NCBI GenBank assembly: GCA_011009095.1
Contig: VTPC01091052.1
Location: 17,722-81,721 of the forward strand
Source: Ignelater luminosus
Lineage: Eukaryota; Arthropoda; Insecta; Coleoptera; Elateridae
DNA: 64,000 nt
Reading direction: 5' to 3'
Numbering within the stretch: position 1 is the stretch's first letter; the number at the start of each line of letters is the position of its first letter. This document shows, piece by piece, positions 55,786-64,000 of the stretch. The notes under the pieces are model-generated. The model searched no databases. It had not been told where the DNA came from and was given only the letters and a program-made list of their open reading frames with translations. The position numbers and the translations under genes were made by a program.

Positions 55786-57939
55786 TAACAGTAGATTGAT
55801 TGTTATGTTAGGTAAAGTAGAAGAAAGAAAGTTTTCTTGAATATATCCAGTGGAAAATTTAGCATGAAACAAGCAAAATATTTCTTTTAATCAGGCAAGA
55901 CCTCTGAAGCCCAAGCCTTGGGCGCCGCAATTTTTAGAAGCGCCCATCGACATTTATTGCATGCTCGATCTTTTTTATAAAGCAACTACGCAGAATTATA
56001 AGAAGATAGCTGGAGGTGATTACATAACTATAATAGGCCTTAGGCTCATATAGTTGAGACGGCTTTCATTCAGAGGCTTTTCGAGGTTAAATTTGCTAGA
56101 GGTCATTTAGAGAGAAAGACTATCTTTCTAAATACCACACTCGCATTGTCCACGTGGTCCCATGACATTCTAAACATCACAGATTAGAACTCTCTAATCT
56201 CTTATAGAGTCAGCACTAAACACGACGATTAAAGGAACCTTTTTACCACTGACTGGAAGACCAATATGAAAAATATTCTTACAGATTTCCAAAAGTTACT
56301 ATGGGATAGATTAGTCAATGAATAGCCTTAAAGAGGTATTATCGAGATTGGATTGAAAAATAATTGTTTGCTGATACATTTTTACTTCGAAAATTCACTT
56401 AAATATGTGGTCCAATAACAAGGACTTTCCGTCTTGGTACTTAATACTTTCCTCGAAAGGTCATCAAATATATCATTCGATGTGTTATTGCCTTCTTACA
56501 AAGACCTTTTTGCATATTCTGGTGTTTCTATAGATCTTCTGATTTTTCGCAGCATCACATCCTTGCAAGTCCTTGTAAACTCCTTTCACGTTTCTGAGTT
56601 GTCATGGTTATTTGTGTTTTTTAGGTCCTTTTAGACTTCCAATCTTTCTAGAATCTTAAATCTTCCCAGTCGTTCAAGTTCTTACAAAGCCCCGGGCTTT
56701 CCTGAACCTTTAAGCTCTTGCAGGACTACTAACCTTTAGAACCAGATATAGACACCTTTTCCAGTTGCCTTGGTGGTTATGTCACTGATTAGTGAAGACT
56801 TCTTGTGCAACAGAAATAATAGCAAACTTTAAAGAAGCGTAAGTGTAAGAGAACCACTGGAACTCCATATTTATTTCCTAAGTGGAAACTTTACAGCCCT
56901 GTAGTTTTTAGACACACAACAAAACATGTTTCATTTTGTGATGTTTTGCAGTTAGAGGAAAAACCACTTTAATAAGGACTGAAACACTGTTTAGACACTT
57001 ACTATTTCTGTTGAATGTAAAGTCATTAAAAGTTTCCTGTTGGTTTTAAATTCTGACTGACCCGAGATTTGATTGTCCTTGGGTCGGACCGAGACCTTTC
57101 ACCGCAGGGACAGTTCGTCGCAAATAATAAGTTCCAACATATTTGTGTTTGGTAGTATTGCATTAAGTTCATTTTGACAAATTGCTAATTTTATGTCTTT
57201 TCAACATTTAACAGCTTATAGAACTGCGGTGAAAAGTATCTGCGGCAAATGTGTCTGCGGTGAGATCCTCGCGGCGAAAGGTTCACGGCCTTGGGTGACT
57301 GTCCTTCAGTTCTACCGGTTAGGCCAGCCCTGTTCCGGTTCCAAGCTCGAATATACATCGGCTCAGTTTGATCATTTTGATCCTATGGAGAATTCTTCTG
57401 ACTGAATCAGTTTGAAAAAGCAGACAGTAGACATCGGTTCCATCCATCTACATGCTTTATTGCTAAAGACTCAGAAGATTTTGATTCTCTTTGCTTTCAA
57501 AAAATTTGTTTTTGATAGTTATCATTGTATAAGCCTTTATTCCTGAAGGGAACTGTTGAAAAACAGTAGCAATCTCCATATTGTTTGACTGACATATTAA
57601 AACGCTAATTTCGAAGAAGTCTTCAGGGTTTTAAGAACTTTTGATCAATATGTGCAGAGGATATGCATGAATGTGGTATTTCCTAACAATTTGCTTTTAT
57701 ACTGTGCAAGGTGGATTTCATTAAAGAGCAATTTTTCTCTTGTTGAAGTTAGAAATGTGTTAACAATCCCATTAAACTGAGAGCAGTCCATAAAGGAACA
57801 GATGACTAGCGATAATAGTTACTAGTACTTACGACACAAAAAATAGCGAGAGATTTGGAGCAGTAAGTAGAAGCTATACAGGAACAACCATAAAACGGAG
57901 TCTTCACTGAGGAAAAGTTCGTCAAGGTTACAACGATAT
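55786..57939. other. noncoding, nothing recognised
   Basis: Around 57060-57320 a GC-richer patch contains several GCGGTGAAA-like repeats in both orientations; the pattern is loose. No gene recognised. Confidence 0.3.
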
Positions 57940-58412
57940 TTGGTAGTCAAGATCATGAGTTGTATTCCAAGCTGAAACAACGAAAATGTTTGCCTGCCTT
58001 CTGTTCTGCTTGGTTTCCAGCTTTGCAAGAGATAGTGGAAATCAGTATTCTTCTCTTAAAGAAAGTTTTTGATAACTTTGACGATAAGGCCATTCAGAAT
58101 TTTTGAAAGGTTCTGTAAAAATTCAGACTCAAAAACAATCGATATGTTTATGGAGCCCAAAGCTGATAGTTCCACTACTTTCATGTCAAATTGGCTCCTG
58201 GGAAACAAAACATGAATAGTAAATAAATAACGAATAAGTAGACGTACGACTTCCTAAAAAAAAATTAAATAATCGAAAAGGAAACTGCGGAACTGGGGAG
58301 ATTTTTAAAAATTGATAGGGGCCGTTTTCATTTATCAAGTTTTACAGCTTACTTCAATTATAGTTAATTAGGTTGAGACTTGATTATTGTTACAATGTTT
58401 GAGAATCGTTTC
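57940..58412 (+). repeat. direct repeat R, copy 1
   Basis: Shares ordered blocks with 60350-60830, including TAGTCAAGATC near the start and TACTTCAATTAT, TTGAGACTTG and TTACAATGT at the end. The copies are diverged. Noncoding; nature unknown (old TE or segmental duplication). Confidence 0.65.
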
Positions 58413-58539
58413 TCCTTCATTTATACAGGGTCATTCACGAGTGTTTATGCTCCTTGATAAAAAGCAATCCAACTTGCATACTGATATTTTTACATTAAAA
58501 ACTTGAGAATCCAAGCTAGTAAGCAGAAACAAACTTTGG

Positions 58540-59440
58540 AGAATCAGATCTAGAGTACTATATGGTTCAGTGGTCTGGTGGTCTAGTGTAAAGTGCATCA
58601 CTAACCTGGCATGTCTAATTGCTGCCGGACCTTCTAACTTGGATAAGGAAGGAGGCAATGCCGGGCTAACTCAAAATTCAGGTGCAGGGTTATGGCTTAG
58701 AAACGAATTTAACACTGTCGCTCTCAGAAAGCACATCATGGTTTTTTAGGCTGAAGCTTATATCAATGCATCGCAGACGCATAGGGAAGATACAAGGATG
58801 ACGGAACAAAAGATATATATCAGCTCCGACAGTCAGCTGTCTGCGGAGACAGAATATCAGGAGAGGTGTGCAGAAGACGAATTTGCCACAACAAAGGAGG
58901 TTAATTTCATCTGGGTTGCTGGACACTGTGGGATGTGCGACAACGAGAAGGCGGATGAACTCGCAGTCTCTGATCGAATACATTTTCTAGAAATATCAAG
59001 GCAGCAGGTCTCGTTAACCCTGGACGCATAGGCTTACGAGACTCGAAAGGTAAGCTGAATAAGATACAGTGGCTATCGCCAGGCGAAAGATCATCTAACC
59101 AATTTCAACTTGTCAAAGTTGGCTAATAAGCAAGAGCCTAACCTTTTAATTGAGACCCACACAGGCTATTGCATCTCAAGAAGGCACCTGTCGCTCATAG
59201 GTATACAGGAAGACCCAATATGCCTTAATTGTAGGAATAGTGATGAAACATCTTTCCGCTTTCTGGGAGAATGCGAGAATTCGAAGAAGCTGATGTTTAA
59301 GATCTTTCAGGTCGTTACCCTAATAAGGGAGGAGAACAGAGGAAAGAATAATAGATGGTAGTAGAAGCAGTTGAGAGAATGGTAAAGGGGTAGTAAAAAG
59401 AGACAATAAAGGCCTATTTGCTGGGGTTTAGCCTTCCAAC
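58540..59440 (+). pseudogene. LINE relic with RNase H domain (I/R1-group type)
   Basis: Reads YGSVVWWS (58560), NSGAGLWLRNEFNTVALRKH, VFxAEAY, then RNase H: KIYISSDSQ (catalytic Asp) and VNFIWVAGHCGMCDNEKADE followed by LA (WVxGHxGxxxNExADxLA block). It ends with TGYCISRRHLSLIGI and DPICLNCRNSDETSFRFLGE followed by C, the C-x2-C-xn-C ending of these ORF2 proteins. RNase H next to this tail places it in the I/R1/Outcast-type LINEs. Stops and frameshifts present. It lies between the two copies of repeat R. Confidence 0.85.
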
Positions 59441-60349
59441 TACATCTACTACGCTGACAACATTGTTGATTGCACAAAAATACTAAGTTTTCCAACAGAA
59501 CATTAGTGTGGTGTGCAATTTCAACAGCTCGGATTTATTGACCGCATGTAGAAAAAGTTAGGAAGTAACGTGAAACAGAGAAAGTTATACTCGTAAATGT
59601 CTATCAAAATGAGTTGATTTCTTTAACATATGCCGTCGTCAAGATGATACGATATTTTGATCAAACTTGGCATCATGCTATTACGCCAGAGGACAACACA
59701 GCTTTCGTAAAATTTCAAAGATTCTTGGGCAATTCTGTTGAGGAAAGTTTGTCAAAATAAAAAGCAATGAAGGAATAGAATTTTCTAAAAGTTGGCAGAA
59801 ATAAATCTTCTCACTGTCTAAGCGCTGATGGAGAACGTTAGAAGACTACGCGTGATTAAGGAGAGTGGACTGTAAGCGTTAATTTAAATTAATATTTCTT
59901 TGCTCAATAAGATTAGATATCGAAAATTGTGCCAAAACTTTCGGAACATACGTTAACAACTGACATTTGAAAAATAGAAAGGGGCGGTGGGTGAATATAC
60001 CCTAGCAATGGTGCTTTCGTTAGTCCAATTCAATGAAATTTTTATTAAGTTGAGCCTTTCAAGATACAGAGAAACGCATATGGAAGATCTTATACAACAC
60101 CTACATCAGGGGGTTCGTTAATGGAATGTGCTGTTGTGGTATGGTGCCTGCATGTAACTAGAGACATTCCTCTACTGGACTAGATTATCAGATACATTTA
60201 CTAAGGCTTTGGCTACCTACACTGTCTTTCAGGTAGTCTCGGGATGACCTAATTTGTGTCGAACGCATATTACACGACTTTTTACCAGAATTACGTTATT
60301 TTTAATACTTAACATTGAAAACCGCCTAAGAGGTTACGCGTTTTCACAT
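59441..60349. other. noncoding, nothing recognised
   Basis: No supported feature. Confidence 0.3.
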
Positions 60350-60830
60350 AGTCAAGATCTTAGTTTGCAGTCAACGTATTTATAGACTAAATTACCCTTT
60401 ATCCTTCTCGGTTTTCAGCTTAGCAAGGGGTTATCCAGACGATCAATATTTGTGTTTGGAATTATATAAAACTCTTTCCAGGAATTTTGCTATTTAGACT
60501 CAGTAAAGGTTAAATATAATCTTGAGATCCAAAACTGAGATTTCCACTAGTTTCATGACAGATCCACTACTGAAGAATACAAAATGGAAAGTAAAACAAA
60601 TGAAAAAGAAGTATAAGTATGACTTATGTAAAAGACTGTAATTTATTAACTAAACAAATCCAGATTATCTAGAAGGATGTAGCGGAAACGGAGAAATTTT
60701 GACAAATTAGTGGAGGCGGTTTTCAGAAACTGACAAGTTTAAAGAGGTGTATCAGTTTCTATAGCCTACTTCAATTATGATGATTAATTAGATTGAGACT
60801 TGGTCATTATTACAATGTATGAAAATCAAT
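60350..60830 (+). repeat. direct repeat R, copy 2
   Basis: Diverged copy of 57940-58412, about 2.4 kb downstream in the same orientation. Confidence 0.65.
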
Positions 60831-62819
60831 ACACTTTCAGCACTTACTGCAAGATTAATTTTAATTGTTCAACATTTGACTGTTCTGCTCGAAGAAAGAA
60901 AAAAAAGAAACCGTTGAAAAGGAGGCTGAACATTTAAAATTTTAACTTAAGTATGTCACTATTATATCACAAGCAAAAACTGCGTAAATCTTTTCCTACG
61001 TAACTATAATGCCATTTCGATTGACTTGTTGCGATATGTTTAAAAAAAAGTGTGTTACTGTTCTAAAAATTCGATACTTATGTCTGTTTACATTCTTATT
61101 TTATTTATGTAATAGACACTCTAATATTTAAAGTACTACACACTACTACGGACCGTTTCAGAAAATTTTCAAATCTTCTTAATTTTCTCCTTTGGTTAAA
61201 TCAAGAATAAATCGCGTAACTAATAATAAAATTCTAAATTTGAAAAACCATGAAATCGATAACTTTACTATTTTATCAATTAACGGTTATCGAAAATGCC
61301 ATTTCAATTAAATACAATTGCCCTCCTTTGAGCCACATCCGCACTATTTAACATGCTGTCAAACATTAACACTTTTTTTCCATTGATTATAAAAATAAAT
61401 TCCAACCTCCTTTGTTTACAATTACAACGTTGTGTGGTGTCAAACTTATTAAAGTTATATTTTATGCCTTCGCTTGTCTTTTGAGCTATTATTAGCACAT
61501 GAATTTGAATAGCAAATTGCAATAATTATGTGTATACTCTTAAAAAAGTATATAAACGTGCGTGGGGTTCGTACACTTTATGTTTTCAGACGCTTTATAT
61601 GGCGAAGGCGCTGTCGTCTATCATTTTATTTCTGAAAGAAATTGTAGTTTTTATTAATGAATTATTGCTTCTAATTTGTCGGATTTCTTAAAACAACAAT
61701 TTTATGTTTGAAAGGTTTGTGGGGTGATAAATAGTTCCACCAAAAAGCTGAAAACATTCTTTTAAAACTTTGATGCGGGCTTTAATAGTTTGAAGAATGA
61801 AGATCCATATTTTATGTTTCGAATTAGTATGTGAGGTAGGTTGATAATTTTTATGTTCTTTTCTGTTTTCATAAATAATATTGTACTTCACATTTGCGGT
61901 TCCATTTATGGGCTTCTCAATTCTCTATTCTTCTCTCCTTTAACGTTTTCTCTTTTTTGATCTTTTCAGAATTTTCTTTTCGATTTTGGAGCTAATTTAT
62001 TTCTGTTTTAATTTATTCCGTTACTTATGTTATTTAAGGTTCAAGTTCATTAGTTTGTCAGAAAAACTTAAAAAAAACACTAAACTATTTTTCTATATCA
62101 TTACTTTGCAGCAAAAGGAGTTTTTTACACGTATCCTATTAATTATAGCAAAGTATACCTCTTTAATGATCAAGTTCACATATACAAAAGGAAAACATTA
62201 CAAAACTGCATAATTTCATTAGATTAGTTCCCATATAGAGCTCAGACAACTTTCAAAGAAATTAGTCCTTAGGGATTGCAAATTCACAGAACTAAATATA
62301 AGATAAAGAGACTACGGAAGACACTACTAAAAGCGCGTCGGCACTAAGTAACCGCAGAAAATGTTAAGGGAATTTGATCTTTAAATTAATTCCGTAAATT
62401 TAAGAAACAAACCATATAAGCTCAAAGGCTGAAATTGAGGAATTACAAAGCTCTGTCTATTCTACGAAACTATTTGAAATAGACCTTACTGAATCTCAAA
62501 AGATACAGTGAACATCACACAGAGAAGACTCTGTTTTCTTACAACTTAGTTACTTTAAAGTTTGTAAACTACCCCTTTTTCTCAGAAATTCTATAGAAAA
62601 GGGACAACTCCAAAGGTAAAACCTGGTTGATTCCTTCAAACAAAGTCACAGTAGACGCATTACTGCTAAAATGTTGAACAAAGGGAAATCTGCACGTCTC
62701 ATATTTAATGTTTACAGTTCGGTAAAATAGTTGCTAGTTGACAAAAGCAAGCGTCATAAAGTCAGGACTCTCATGCATACAGTAGCTTTCAGTCTAACTC
62801 GTACTAGCTTTATGACTTA
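60831..62819. other. AT-rich DNA, nothing recognised
   Basis: Short frames only. Confidence 0.35.
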
Positions 62820-64000
62820 CTACAACTTTTAGGGCGGAAGGCAAAGGTATACCACCGCCGTCATCGACTTAGGTCGACACCACGTCGATAGTGGAGTTCA
62901 AAGAATTGAATTATAATGAATTCTTTGCATACTAAATCTCAATCCGGAGTTAAAATAGCCCTGCTTTCGGATCGAAGAGCAAAAGTGAAGAAAAAAAAGA
63001 CAAGAAAATATTGAGGTTGGATACATGGAACGTCAGAACCTTCTTACAACATAAAAAGTTGGAAATTTAAGAAAAGAGATGCTGATTAACAAGGTGGATA
63101 CCATAGGTGTCAGTGAAGTCAGATGGGAGGAAAGCAGTGTAGAAGAGTTCGGGTATGCAGCTGTCTACTGCTGTGGAAGCACCAGGGGAAAATGGAAAAT
63201 CTTGTGTTAGTAAGAATAGTGACAGGATTATAGCTATTAAAATAGATGCATTACCAAAACATTTTCTAGTCATCCAGGTATACATTCCAACCAGTTATGA
63301 TGAAGTAGAAGAAGTTTATGAAAGAACAGAAAACATAATAAGCAGTGAAGTCAAAAGATACTGCAAAATGATAGTAGGAAACTGGAACGCGAATGTGAAA
63401 GAGGGAAAAATGGATAGAGTGGTTGTTAAAGTATGGACTGGGGCAACAAAATGATCAGGGAGACAGACTGATTGAGTTTTGTAAAGAAAACAAGTTAATT
63501 GTAACGAACACTATGTTCAGAAATTATAGAAGGAGGCTGTATCCCTGGAAAGCACCTGGTAGTGCATAAAGAAGGCAGATCGATTTCATTCTGATAGAAA
63601 AACGGTATAGGAACGGTTGATAGTAGATATCCAGAAACGGTTATTTACAGCGATCATGTACTGACAGTAGCAGAGGCAGAGATAAGACTGGAAAGAATAA
63701 AAAAGGCAGCTACCGGGAAAATGTGGAATTTGGAAAGGTTAAAAGAGTTAAATATAGAAGAAATAGGGCAATAAATGGAAAGAGAAATAAAAGATTTAGT
63801 TAAGGACACTGCCTCGGAAAGTGCTGAAGAGAAGTAGGGCAGGGTAAAGGGGGATATAGAAAAAGTTAGTAAGGACATGATTAGCTATAGAAAGGGAAAA
63901 AAGATTAAAAAAGCCATGAATTACATCCAAGATGGTAACCAAGATGGACGAGAGGAGAAGGTTGAAAAATCAAAATACAGGGGAAGGAAGGATGTGTTAC
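62820..64000 (+). pseudogene. RTE-like LINE, 5' part with endonuclease, continues past the right edge
   Basis: Reads LDTWNVRTF (about 63013), INKVDTIGVSEVRWEESSVE (63080-63140), KNSDRIIAIKIDALPKHFLV and QVYIPTSYDEVEE, KMIVGNWNANV, then LIEFCKENKLIVTNTMF, DRFHSD and YSDHVLTVAEAEI in shifted frames. This is the APE-type endonuclease of the elements often annotated as craniofacial development protein 2-like. The GDWNA motif reads GNWNA, losing a catalytic Asp, and there are at least five frameshifts or stops. 62820-63005 is probably its 5' leader. It may be the same family as the 3' fragment at 48895-49715. Confidence 0.85.

Noticed and set aside
57060..57405. GC-richer patch with GCGGTGAAA-like repeats and a 70-codon frame
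   Set aside because: Inverted similarity is short and irregular, and the peptide has no motif.
1..64000. CRISPR arrays, bacterial operons, rRNA and tRNA genes
   Set aside because: Searched by eye. No spaced direct-repeat array, no operon structure, no rRNA, and no cloverleaf with a proper T-arm was found; the DNA is eukaryotic.

Overview
The window is AT-rich, intron-containing eukaryotic DNA, almost certainly from an insect. The evidence is a spliced cytosolic leucyl-tRNA synthetase gene, a synaptotagmin exon, a bHLH exon, and a mixture of mariner, hAT, Jockey/R1/RTE-type LINE, Gypsy and Copia elements typical of insects. A beetle is plausible, but the sequence alone does not settle the order.

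Host genes are sparse. (1) 13976-14155 (+) is the terminal coding exon of a synaptotagmin-family gene; its earlier exons are not visible, so much of 1-13975 may be its intron. (2) 25215-29650 (-) is a complete, apparently intact leucyl-tRNA synthetase gene. I resolve 12 coding exons giving about 1,182 aa, with the class I signatures and the editing threonines in place. (3) 52300-52682 (+) is the first coding exon of a bHLH transcription factor. It breaks at a splice donor inside the bHLH domain, and a short upstream ORF overlaps its start codon.

Nearly everything else recognisable is mobile DNA, often nested. 1-1028 is a decayed Copia relic. 3385-4648 is a mariner with TIRs and one late nonsense codon. 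4.86-10.35 kb is a LINE split by a young 2.6-kb LTR element (7211-9820) that has a 4-bp target duplication, primer-binding site and polypurine tract but encodes only a Gag-like coiled-coil protein. 10412-13404 is a hAT-type element with a perfect 8-bp target duplication. 15068-16362 is a second, different mariner. 17.3-17.7 kb is a helix-turn-helix transposase relic and 18.4-19.9 kb a LINE. 20355-21016 is a hAT MITE. 21.7-24.2 kb is an old hAT containing a 255-bp foldback and a younger hAT. After the LeuRS gene come a LINE (30-31.2 kb), a Gypsy relic (32-33.8 kb) split by a second hAT MITE (32097-32394), a CXC-domain protein relic (35-35.85 kb), an R1-like LINE (39.6-40.55 kb), a 3'-complete Jockey-like LINE with poly(A) (45.96-48.46 kb), CR1-like and RTE-like LINE pieces (48.5-50 kb), a hAT deletion derivative (54375-55777), a LINE RNase H segment (58.5-59.4 kb) and an RTE-like endonuclease running off the right edge.

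The most distinctive item is the gag-only LTR retrotransposon at 7211-9820. Its LTRs are nearly identical, so it moved recently, and with no pol gene it would have to be mobilised in trans. Three imperfect palindromes (22183-22437, 37175-37259, 44342-44416) are secondary leads. All assignments come from reading translations and motifs; no database search was possible.
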